Positions 1 to 5,672 of a stretch of DNA of 8,539 nt are shown here, in pieces; the stretch's first letter is position 1; every line of letters starts with the position of its first letter. Position numbers and translations under genes: made by a program. The notes beneath the pieces were generated by a model. The model worked only from the letters and a program-made list of their open reading frames with translations, did no database searches and was not told the DNA's origin. The stretch comes from JBFFSQ01 sp041572275 (GTDB lineage: Bacteria; Pseudomonadota; Gammaproteobacteria; SZUA-229): positions 1 through 8,539 of the forward strand of contig JBFFSQ010000125.1 in the NCBI GenBank assembly GCA_041572275.1, given 5' to 3'.

Positions 1-51
1 GAAAAGCGTTTGCGTAAACAGCCTATCTCGGCTATGTTTAAAAAATACTAA
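1..51 (+). CDS. 3' end of an unidentified gene (partial)
   Basis: The window opens inside a reading frame that gives EKRLRKQPISAMFKKY and ends at the TAA at 49-51. The 28-bp gap to the next start codon contains a good ribosome binding site but no clear terminator or promoter, so this gene is probably cotranscribed with the lipoprotein gene behind it. Sixteen basic residues are too few to assign a family. The frame could also be open by chance, but its position and the spacing favour a real gene end. Confidence 0.4.
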   Translation, partial: EKRLRKQPISAMFKKY

Positions 52-79
52 AATATCACCAAGTGGATGAGGAGAAAGA

Positions 80-661
80 ATGATGAACAAGGCTGCTTAC
101 CTGATTGCAGGTGCTGCAATATCGGCATTTTTAGTGGGTTGTGGCGGGAAGACTAAACCCGATACGCCGGATTGTGTATTCCCCGATGCAACGGGTACCT
201 CAGCACCTGGCTGGATCTGTGATGAGCCAGTTGAAGGTATCGAGGTTTCTGCTGTGGGATCAGCTCAGAAGTCCGGTGCCGGCCACGACTTTATGAAGCA
301 GATGGCAGCCACATCCGCACGCGTACAGCTGGCCCAGCGTATGAAAGTGCAGGTACAAAATATGATTAAACAGTATGTCGAAACTACCGGTGCTGCTGAT
401 TCTGAAACAGTGGATAAGGTGATGACATCGGTCACCAAGCAAATCACTAACGAAACACTGGTGGGTACTAAAATCCTGAAGACACGTACCAGTCCTAATG
501 GTAGCCTGTATGTTCTGGTTGGTATGGATGAGGCCAGTGTCGAGCAGGCTGCTGAGCAGGCACTGAAAACCAGCATGAAGAATGAGCGTGCTCTCTGGCA
601 ACAGTTCAAGGCACAGAAAGGCCAGGATGAGCTGGCAGCTGAAATTGCTAAAATGGAGTAA
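80..661 (+). CDS. LPP20-family outer-membrane lipoprotein
   Basis: This encodes a 193-residue secreted lipoprotein of unknown function. The N-terminus is a lipoprotein signal with lipobox L-V-G-C, so Cys21 should be lipidated. The residue after it is Gly, not Asp, which predicts sorting to the outer membrane. The mature part has a Pro/Gly/Trp segment with two cysteines (C32, C47) that could form a disulphide, then the 'VSAVGSAQ' strand, an amphipathic helical stretch (70-125), and a 'GSLYVLVGMD' strand (141-150). This order is typical of LPP20 (PF02169), the family that includes FlgP-like proteins. The C-terminus is a charged helix. Two adjacent ATG codons (80 and 83) are possible starts; AGGAG at 70-74 suits both. 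No flagellar genes are visible, so a flagellar role is not supported. The family call comes from pattern recognition, not a search. Confidence 0.75.
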   Translation: MMNKAAYLIAGAAISAFLVGCGGKTKPDTPDCVFPDATGTSAPGWICDEPVEGIEVSAVGSAQKSGAGHDFMKQMAATSARVQLAQRMKVQVQNMIKQYVETTGAADSETVDKVMTSVTKQITNETLVGTKILKTRTSPNGSLYVLVGMDEASVEQAAEQALKTSMKNERALWQQFKAQKGQDELAAEIAKME

Positions 662-677
662 TCCAGCGATCATCAAC

Positions 678-706
678 AAAAAGCCGGTCTCAGGACCGGC
701 TTTTTT
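678..706 (+). terminator. Intrinsic terminator after the lipoprotein gene
   Basis: A perfect 7-bp stem GCCGGTC/GACCGGC (683-689 with 694-700) has a TCAG tetraloop. A run of five A precedes it and six T follow, so A-T pairs can extend the stem. It sits 16 bp after the stop codon and is a textbook Rho-independent terminator. Confidence 0.92.
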
Positions 707-729
707 ATTGAAGCAATAAGGATGGCGTC

Positions 730-2274
730 ATGTTTCGAATACGATTGATAAATACCGGTCTGGTTTTACTTGGTGTTGGCCTGATATCAGCAGCCACGGC
801 TGATGATCGATCGGAATTCGAAAAATGGATGCAGCAGGAAACCGAGAGTTTCCAGGATTACAAGGATAAGCGCGATAAAGAATTCACCCAGTTTCTAAAA
901 AGCCAGTGGAAGGAAATGCAAACCTTTCAGGGCCTGGTACGGGATAAAACTCCAAAGCCGGTCAAGTTTCCAGTAGCGCCTCCACCTGAACCTAAACCGG
1001 AGCCGGTTGTTCCACCCATCAGTAAGGTGAAACCGGTACCCGAGAAAATCCCGCTGAAAGAGCCGGTCACACCTCCGATTGTCAAAGTGACTCCGCCGGT
1101 GGTTAAAGTGCCAGCTATCAAGCCAGTGCCTGCACCTATCATCGTGAAGCCTGCTCCAGTCGTTAAAGTCCCGCGCGGACAGCGTATCGATATCCGCTTC
1201 TATGGTCAGGACTTGCGGTTTTACTATGATCCGAAATTGAAAGTGCGCTTAAATGGCAGTGTTGATGCTCAGTCTATCAGTAAACACTGGTCGGACATGA
1301 GTCTGGCCGATTATGAGCCGTTGATTCAGCAGATCAATGCGCAGCGTAAACCCCTGGGTTTGAATGACTGGGGCTATGCCTTGCTGGTCAACCAGCTGGC
1401 CGGGAAAATTCATCCGCGACAGGCCAATGAACAGGCTTTGTTGTCCTGGTTTGTGATGATCAAGGCCGGCTATCAGGCTCGTATTGCCTACGATCGTTAT
1501 CGCGTTTATCTGTTGCTGCCATCTGAGCAGCAGCTGTTCGCTGCCTCTTATTTTACCTTTGGTGATGAGCGCTACTATGCCGTGAGTTTCGATGGTAAAA
1601 AGCAGAAGCCGGGACGGGTGTATACCTATGATGGGCAGTACCCAGGTGCCAGCAAGCGACTCGATATGCGACTGAATACAGTAATAAACACAGCCCGCAA
1701 GGAGCAGGGTAAAGTGCTGAACTTTAACTACAAGGGTGAAAAGTATCAGATTAAAGTAGGCTATGACCGTGAAACCGTGCAGTTTTTGAATACCTATCCG
1801 CAAATGGATATAGGGATGTATTTTCCTGCGACAGTGAACCAGGCCACGGCCAACCCTCTGCTGGCTCAGCTCAAGCCCCTGGTCGAGGGTAAGTCTGAGC
1901 TGGAGGCGGTAAACCTGTTGCTGCGCTTTGTGCAAACCTCATTCAAATATAAAACCGATGATGTTCAGTTTGGCAGTGAAAATTACCTGTTCCCGGAAGA
2001 AACCCTGCACTACCCCTATTCGGATTGTGAAGACCGCTCGATCCTGTTTGCCTGGCTGGTACATAACCTGCTCGGGCTTGATGTGGTCGGACTGGATTTC
2101 CCCGGTCATATTGCAACAGCTGTTAAGTTCAGTGAGCCGATCAAGGGCGATGCGGTACTGTATAAGGGGCAGAGTTATGTGGTTGCAGACCCAACCTATA
2201 TCAATGCTCGCGCAGGCATGACTATGCCAGACTTCAGAACCCGAAAACCCACGGTAATTCCCGTTTTGTTTTAG
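730..2274 (+). CDS. Secreted transglutaminase-like protein with Pro-rich linker
   Basis: The 514-residue product has a Sec signal peptide (about 1-24, likely cleaved after ATA before DD), a highly charged, probably helical segment (25-73), and a Pro/Lys/Val-rich linker (about 75-148) with repeated PPIVKV/PPVVKV/PAPVVKV units. A middle domain of unknown type follows (150-380), then a C-terminal transglutaminase-like fold (about 385-495). The catalytic triad can be placed at Cys433 (SDCEDRS), His460 (PGHIATAV) and Asp487 (VADPTY). Proteins of this superfamily act as cysteine proteases, peptidases or amide cross-linking enzymes; the substrate cannot be read from the sequence. The signal and the extended linker suggest periplasmic action on envelope material. 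The start is set by TAAGGA at 717-722, seven bases before ATG. The preceding terminator leaves about 23 bp, too little for a separate promoter. No terminator with a T-tract is evident downstream. Confidence 0.8.
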   Translation: MFRIRLINTGLVLLGVGLISAATADDRSEFEKWMQQETESFQDYKDKRDKEFTQFLKSQWKEMQTFQGLVRDKTPKPVKFPVAPPPEPKPEPVVPPISKVKPVPEKIPLKEPVTPPIVKVTPPVVKVPAIKPVPAPIIVKPAPVVKVPRGQRIDIRFYGQDLRFYYDPKLKVRLNGSVDAQSISKHWSDMSLADYEPLIQQINAQRKPLGLNDWGYALLVNQLAGKIHPRQANEQALLSWFVMIKAGYQARIAYDRYRVYLLLPSEQQLFAASYFTFGDERYYAVSFDGKKQKPGRVYTYDGQYPGASKRLDMRLNTVINTARKEQGKVLNFNYKGEKYQIKVGYDRETVQFLNTYPQMDIGMYFPATVNQATANPLLAQLKPLVEGKSELEAVNLLLRFVQTSFKYKTDDVQFGSENYLFPEETLHYPYSDCEDRSILFAWLVHNLLGLDVVGLDFPGHIATAVKFSEPIKGDAVLYKGQSYVVADPTYINARAGMTMPDFRTRKPTVIPVLF

Positions 2275-2343
2275 TGGTGCGGCCCTCTGCTGTCCCACTT
2301 AAATAATTACAAAAGTGTATTTGACGTGTTTATTTCAATGCCT

Positions 2344-2358
2344 AGATCAAATTGATCT
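2344..2358. promoter_or_regulatory. Perfect 15-bp palindrome, possible operator
   Basis: AGATCAAATTGATCT has 7-bp arms around a single central A. The half-sites are oriented opposite to an FNR box (ATCAA then TTGAT), so it is not an FNR site. TGTTTAT (2327-2333) and ATAAACA (2363-2369) flank it as a second inverted repeat whose centre lies 3 bp away. A TATAAA at 2362-2367 could be a -10 element. The one-base loop argues against an RNA hairpin and for a protein-binding DNA site. No regulator can be named. Confidence 0.35.
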
Positions 2359-2392
2359 GTCTATAAACATGAAAACCTAAAGCATGCACAGC

Positions 2393-2479
2393 GTCATACC
2401 TGCGAAGGCAGGTATCCAGTCAGTTATTGATTAGCGTGCTCGTCACGATGTCTGAATTCCCGCCTTCGCGGGATCCAGT
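2393..2479. repeat. REP/REPIN-like inverted pair of hairpin repeats
   Basis: Unit 1 (2393-2420) starts GTCATACC and ends ATCCAGT. It folds as an 8-bp stem ATACCTGC/GCAGGTAT with a GAAG loop. Unit 2 (2452-2479) is in opposite orientation, with stem TCCCGC/GCGGGA and a CTTC loop. The units match at about 17 of 24 aligned positions when one is inverted. This resembles the common GTCATTCCCGCGAAGGCGGGAATCCAG family of intergenic repeats in proteobacteria, which are mobilised by TnpA-REP (RAYT) transposases. Two inverted units about 30 bp apart fit a REPIN. The transposase gene is not in the window. Confidence 0.75.
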
Positions 2480-2689
2480 CGCATGGAGCTGATTTAAAAC
2501 AGGCTTTGCCTGGCTCACAGGGTGAAGAGCCGGAGCTCTGAGTAATGATCCGTAATTGAGACAGTGATGGTTGTGGCTTTTCTCCTCCTCGGCTACCGTC
2601 AGTGCTTGAGAACAACCGCTTCAGGGGTGAAAAAACCGTCAGTCGCCTGTCAAAGTTTTAAAGCTCCCAAGGTTATAAAAAAGGTTTAT

Positions 2690-2705
2690 TGTGTTATATC
2701 ACACA
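2690..2705. promoter_or_regulatory. Imperfect TGTG-N8-CACA palindrome, candidate activator site
   Basis: TGTGTTATATCACACA reads nearly as an inverted repeat, with TGTGT and ACACA ends. It loosely resembles a Crp-type site. Its centre (2697.5) is exactly 20 bp upstream of the centre of the FNR-type box, about two helical turns, so two dimers could bind the same face. The match is weak and no protein can be assigned. Confidence 0.3.
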
Positions 2706-2710
2706 CTTAT

Positions 2711-2724
2711 TTGACCTTGGTCAA
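2711..2724 (+). promoter_or_regulatory. FNR/DNR/NnrR-type box upstream of nosZ
   Basis: TTGACCTTGGTCAA has perfect 6-bp arms (TTGACC/GGTCAA) around a 2-bp centre and fits the Crp/FNR-family pattern TTGA(T/C)-N4-(A/G)TCAA. Its centre is about 83 bp before the nosZ ATG. For a class II site (-41.5) the start of transcription would lie near 2759. The -10 at the expected place (CAAGAT, 2747-2752) matches the consensus poorly, and a better TATCTT lies at 2757-2762. The TTGAC half-site departs from the FNR consensus TTGAT, so an NO-responsive DNR/NnrR relative is possible. It explains anaerobic or nitrogen-oxide induction of nosZ. Confidence 0.75.
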
Positions 2725-2790
2725 GGTGATCTGTGGTGTGCGAGCACAAGATGCTCTATCTTATTTCTTCAAAATAACAAAATACCCATG

Positions 2791-2794
2791 GGAG
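2791..2794 (+). promoter_or_regulatory. Ribosome binding site that fixes the nosZ start
   Basis: GGAG lies six bases before the ATG at 2801. The in-frame ATG at 2795 directly abuts it and cannot use it, and the in-frame ATG at 2564 has no comparable site. The start at 2801 also puts a clean signal peptide at the N-terminus. Confidence 0.8.
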
Positions 2795-2800
2795 ATGGCC

Positions 2801-5095
2801 ATGAGAATTAAAGCGAAGCGAGTGCTCGGTTTGCTGGCAGGTCTGGGAGCCGGCCTTGCAGTAAGTACGAGTGTAATGTCAGCTGCATCACTAGATGACG
2901 TGATGAAAGCACGTGGACTGACCCAGAAAGACCTGCTGGCGGCAGCAAAAACCTACACCCCGACCGGTGGGCGAGATGAGTATCTTGCCTTTAGTTCCGG
3001 TGGCCAGAGTGGGCAGGTGATCGTCTATGGCATCCCGTCCATGCGTATTCTTAAATATATCGGTGTGTTTACCCCGGAACCCTGGCAGGGTTATGGCTTT
3101 GATGAAGAATCAAAAGCTGTGCTGAGACAGGGTAATATTCACGGTAAAGAAATTAATTTTGGTGACACCCATCATCCAGCCATTTCAGAAACCAACGGTG
3201 AATATAACGGCCGTTGGTTATTCATTAATGACAAAGCCAACCCCCGTGTCGCCGTTATCGATTTACATGATTTCGAAACCAAGCAAATCGTGGTGAATCC
3301 TGTGTTTAAATCTCAGCATGGTGGTGCCTTTGTTTCTGAAAACACAGATTACATTATCACGGCAGCGCAATACGCAGCACCGTTCGAGAATGAATTCGTA
3401 CCTCTGGAAGAATTCAATGACCGCTACCGCGGTGGTATGACCTACTGGAAATTTGATAATGAGAAGGGTCGTATTGATGAGAAAAAATCCTTCACTGTAA
3501 TGGCACCTCCATACAGTCAGGATCTATCTGACTTCGGTAAAGGTCCTTCAGATGGCTGGTCGTTTACCAACTCATTCTGTTCCGAGCGTTATGTCGGTGG
3601 TATCGAAAAAGGTCGGCCTCCGTATGAGGCAGGTTGTTCAGCGAAAGATACTGACTTCATGCATGTGGTGAACTGGAAGAAAGCCGCTGAAGTAGTTGCC
3701 GCCGGTAAAACTAAAAAGATTAATGGTGCCGATATTATCACCATAGAAACGGCGGTAAAGGAAGGCATCCTGTTCCTGGTGCCTGAGCCTAAGAGCCCCC
3801 ATGGTGTCGATGTCACGCCTGATGGTAAATATATTATCGTATCCGGTAAGCTGGATAGTCACACCACGGTGTACAGCTTTGATAAGCTGATGAAAGCGAT
3901 TAATAACAAGAAATTTGAAGGTAAAGACCCCTACGGTATTCCAATTGTGTCACTAAAAGATGCCGTACACACCCAGTTGGAATTAGGTTTGGGGCCATTG
4001 CATACCCAGTTTGACTCCAAGAAATGCGTGGCTTATACCTCGCTGTATGTTGATTCCATGGTCGGTAAGTGGGATTACTGTGAAGGTAAAGTCCTCGATA
4101 AAATTTCTATTCACTACAACATCGGTCATTTGATGACTATGGAAGGTGACAGTGTCAGTCCAGATGGTAAATATCTGGTTGCCCTGAACAAGCTGGCCAT
4201 CGACCGCTTTAACCCTGTCGGTCCATTGCATCCTCAGAATCATCAGTTGATTGACATCAGTGGTGACAAGATGAGCCTGCTCTATGATATGCCGCTGCCA
4301 TTGGGCGAACCCCATTATGTAGTGTCGATCAAGGCTGATAAGCTGAAACCTCATAACCGATATAAATCCGGTTGGGACAGCCGTGCCGATAAACGCTCAC
4401 CCTTCAAGACCCGAGCCGGCCGTGAGAAGACTGTGGTAACACCAGGTAAGGTAGAAGTGTTTGGTACTACTATCCGTTCACATATCACACCTGAAACCAT
4501 TGAGGCTGAAGTAGGCGATGAAGTAATCATTCACTTGACCAATCTGGAACGCGCAGAAGATGAAGTGCATGGCTTCGCTATGTATGGTCAGGATGTGCAG
4601 TTATCACTGGAACCAGGTAAAACAGCAACTGCCCGCTTCATAGCCGACAAAGCCGGTGTCTTCCCTTATTACTGCACCGAGTTCTGTTCAGCACTGCATC
4701 TGGAAATGCAGGGTTATCTGTTAGTTAAGCCTAAGGGTTATAAAGCCAAGAAAACATCTATGAAAGAAGGTGTCGCTTATACCAAGGCTGATTATGACAA
4801 GCAGGTGAAAACTAATATTGAAACCCAGGCAGTTATCGATTCAGTTGTTGGCTTTATTACCAGTCATAACTACCAGGATTTCAAACCTGTAGTCGCCCTG
4901 GTTGAAGATGCCACTGACCAGCTGGGCTTTGCTGAAGAAGCGAAGAAAAAATCGGAAGCTGCTGCAGCCAAGAAAGACTGGCAGAATGCCATGCTCTGGG
5001 CTAACCAGTGGTGGCAGTATCAGGTTAAAACCGCTGACCTAGGCTTACGTGCCAAGACTTATCTTGAACAGCACGGTGCCAAGAAGGTGAAATAA
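2801..5095 (+). CDS. nosZ: Nitrous oxide reductase, clade II (Sec-exported)
   Basis: This periplasmic enzyme reduces N2O to N2. The 764-residue product starts with a Sec signal (cleavage near 28) without a twin-arginine motif, a mark of clade II. The seven-bladed propeller carries seven candidate CuZ histidines: H124 and H125 (GDTHHP), H173 (SQHGG), H288 (FMHVVNW), H334 (SPHGVD), H401 (GPLHTQF) and H443 (IGHLM). The C-terminal cupredoxin carries CuA ligands H590 (VHGF), C625, C629, H633 and M636 in CTEFCSALHLEM. All metal ligands are therefore present. The Trp that lies between the CuA cysteines in clade I is Glu627 here. No CXXCH occurs, so the haem domain of campylobacterial NosZ is absent. 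A helical, Lys/Ala-rich tail (about 660-764) follows the cupredoxin instead. GGAG at 2791-2794, six bases before the ATG, fixes the start. An FNR-type box lies upstream and a terminator directly downstream. No nosR is seen. Confidence 0.97.
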   Translation: MRIKAKRVLGLLAGLGAGLAVSTSVMSAASLDDVMKARGLTQKDLLAAAKTYTPTGGRDEYLAFSSGGQSGQVIVYGIPSMRILKYIGVFTPEPWQGYGFDEESKAVLRQGNIHGKEINFGDTHHPAISETNGEYNGRWLFINDKANPRVAVIDLHDFETKQIVVNPVFKSQHGGAFVSENTDYIITAAQYAAPFENEFVPLEEFNDRYRGGMTYWKFDNEKGRIDEKKSFTVMAPPYSQDLSDFGKGPSDGWSFTNSFCSERYVGGIEKGRPPYEAGCSAKDTDFMHVVNWKKAAEVVAAGKTKKINGADIITIETAVKEGILFLVPEPKSPHGVDVTPDGKYIIVSGKLDSHTTVYSFDKLMKAINNKKFEGKDPYGIPIVSLKDAVHTQLELGLGPLHTQFDSKKCVAYTSLYVDSMVGKWDYCEGKVLDKISIHYNIGHLMTMEGDSVSPDGKYLVALNKLAIDRFNPVGPLHPQNHQLIDISGDKMSLLYDMPLPLGEPHYVVSIKADKLKPHNRYKSGWDSRADKRSPFKTRAGREKTVVTPGKVEVFGTTIRSHITPETIEAEVGDEVIIHLTNLERAEDEVHGFAMYGQDVQLSLEPGKTATARFIADKAGVFPYYCTEFCSALHLEMQGYLLVKPKGYKAKKTSMKEGVAYTKADYDKQVKTNIETQAVIDSVVGFITSHNYQDFKPVVALVEDATDQLGFAEEAKKKSEAAAAKKDWQNAMLWANQWWQYQVKTADLGLRAKTYLEQHGAKKVK

Positions 5096-5117
5096 ACCTT
5101 AACTAGACGATGTATCC

Positions 5118-5150
5118 GGGGGAGCTTTTTGGCTCCCCCATTTTGTTTTT
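5118..5150 (+). terminator. Intrinsic terminator between nosZ and cytochrome gene
   Basis: A perfect 8-bp stem GGGGGAGC/GCTCCCCC (5118-5125 with 5132-5139) has a TTTTTG loop and is followed by ATTTTGTTTTT. It lies 22 bp after the nosZ stop. It should end most nosZ transcripts, making nosZ largely monocistronic, with partial read-through into the accessory genes. Confidence 0.9.
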
Positions 5151-5172
5151 AAGACGAAGAAATGCCTATAAA
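5143..5172 (+). promoter_or_regulatory. Weak candidate promoter for the monoheme cytochrome
   Basis: TTGTTT (5143-5148) and TATAAA (5167-5172), 18 bp apart, are the best sigma70-like pair in the 81 bp between the terminator and the cytochrome ATG. The -35 is poor and overlaps the terminator's T-tract. No FNR-type box is visible here, so the gene may instead rely on read-through from nosZ. Confidence 0.2.
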
Positions 5173-5231
5173 AAACAGGGTTATCGTTTTTTTAAAGCAA
5201 GATTTTAAAGTATGAATTCAGGAGAGTATCA

Positions 5232-5561
5232 ATGACTAAAAAAGTATTAACACTAATGTCGGCTGTACTGTTATCAGCTGTTATGGGTCAGGCATATGCT
5301 TTAGATGGTGGCGCCTTATTTAAAGACCCCAAAAAAGGTGGTTGCACAGCCTGTCACGGTAAAGATGCCAAATCACCCATCCTGCCGATGTATCCCAAAC
5401 TGGCAGGTCAAAATGAAGCCTATCTTCTGCAACAGCTAAAAGACATTAAGAGTGGTAAGCGCAATAACGGCATGAGTGCGGCAATGAAAGGCATCATGCA
5501 TATGGTGAATGATGAAGAAATGGCCGCTATTGCAAAATACTTGTCAGGTTTAAAGCCATAA
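5232..5561 (+). CDS. Periplasmic monoheme cytochrome c (class I)
   Basis: The product has 109 residues, with a Sec signal cleaved near residue 23 (AYA before L) and a mature part of about 86 residues. It has one haem-binding motif, C38-T-A-C41-H42. The segment 'YPKLAGQNEAYLLQQLKDIKSGKRNNGMSAAM' region (54-85) is typical of small c5/c4-type cytochromes; Met81 or Met85 is the likely sixth haem ligand. A C-terminal helix (94-106) closes the fold. Its place directly after nosZ, which lacks its own haem domain, suggests that it carries electrons to the CuA site, but this is inferred from position. AGGAG at 5220-5224, seven bases before the ATG, supports the start. A terminator separates it from nosZ, and a strong promoter lies just after it. 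Confidence 0.9.
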   Translation: MTKKVLTLMSAVLLSAVMGQAYALDGGALFKDPKKGGCTACHGKDAKSPILPMYPKLAGQNEAYLLQQLKDIKSGKRNNGMSAAMKGIMHMVNDEEMAAIAKYLSGLKP

Positions 5562-5578
5562 GCTGGTATATATCAGGG

Positions 5579-5592
5579 TTGATGAATATCAA
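5579..5592 (+). promoter_or_regulatory. Perfect FNR/ANR-type box before the diheme cytochrome
   Basis: TTGATGAATATCAA is an exact match to the FNR-family consensus TTGAT-N4-ATCAA. It begins 17 bp after the stop of the monoheme cytochrome gene. With the GATAAT at 5613-5618 it gives class II geometry, with the box centred about 40 bp before the predicted transcription start. It should drive the diheme cytochrome, nosB, nosD and later genes under low oxygen. Confidence 0.85.
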
Positions 5593-5612
5593 GGTGATGA
5601 AGAGGCCTGAGT

Positions 5613-5618
5613 GATAAT
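5613..5618 (+). promoter_or_regulatory. -10 element of the FNR-dependent promoter
   Basis: GATAAT matches TATAAT at five of six positions and begins 20 bp after the FNR box. Transcription would start near 5625, leaving a leader of about 64 bases before the ATG at 5689. There is no good -35, as expected for an activator-dependent promoter. Confidence 0.65.
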
Positions 5619-5642
5619 TTACTTCCACATCATAGTTAATAG

Positions 5643-5672
5643 CCTGTAACCCGATTATGCACGGGTTACAGG
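5643..5672 (+). promoter_or_regulatory. 11-bp inverted repeat / leader hairpin
   Basis: CCTGTAACCCG (5643-5653) and CGGGTTACAGG (5662-5672) are perfectly complementary around an 8-base loop. Only TTTGG follows, so it is a poor terminator. It lies inside the predicted leader, and the ribosome binding site GGAGA starts three bases after the stem. It could stabilise the mRNA 5' end, affect translation, cap transcripts coming from the upstream gene, or serve as a DNA operator. Confidence 0.7.

Larger units (their letters stand above)
2275..2800. other. Gene-free region between envelope locus and nos cluster
   Basis: This 526-bp stretch has no convincing gene. In order it holds a 15-bp palindrome (2344-2358), an inverted pair of REP-like hairpins (2393-2479), a small CAGGC/GCCTG hairpin (2500-2512), an ACCG motif repeated at exact 20-bp spacing (2595, 2615, 2635), an AT-rich segment with a TGTG/CACA palindrome (2690-2705), and an FNR-type box (2711-2724). 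The open frame from 2564 into nosZ lacks a ribosome binding site and has no signal-peptide logic. The 3' half is read here as the nosZ promoter region, and the 5' half as the boundary of the upstream unit. Confidence 0.75.

Noticed and set aside
80..661. Flagellar protein FlgP
   Set aside because: LPP20 is the shared family, but no flagellar gene is nearby and the Cys pair and charged C-terminal helix give no specific support.
1249..1935. 228-residue minus-strand open frame
   Set aside because: It lies wholly inside the transglutaminase gene on the opposite strand and has no recognisable domain; the + strand frame carries a signal peptide and catalytic motifs.
2344..2358. FNR box at the 15-bp palindrome
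   Set aside because: The half-sites are in the reverse order (ATCAA then TTGAT) with a 1-bp centre, so they do not form TTGAT-N4-ATCAA.
2393..2479. CRISPR array
   Set aside because: There are only two units, in opposite orientation and diverged, each a self-complementary hairpin; there is no repeat-spacer pattern.
2424..2615. 63-residue minus-strand open frame
   Set aside because: It runs through the REP-like repeat; its 'WIPRRREFRHRDE' segment is a translation of the repeat, and nothing else looks protein-like.
2564..2800. Upstream extension of the nosZ frame from ATG 2564 (79 extra residues)
   Set aside because: It has no ribosome binding site, would bury the signal peptide, and overlaps the FNR-type box and promoter. 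The start at 2801 has GGAG at the right distance.
4313..4315. His505 (EPHY) as an additional CuZ ligand
   Set aside because: The seven ligands known from structures are already accounted for by H124, H125, H173, H288, H334, H401 and H443; this conserved His lies outside that set.
3983..4354. 123-residue minus-strand open frame, and similar frames inside other genes
   Set aside because: These are shadows of nosZ, the cytochrome genes, nosB and nosD, with no start signals or family features.
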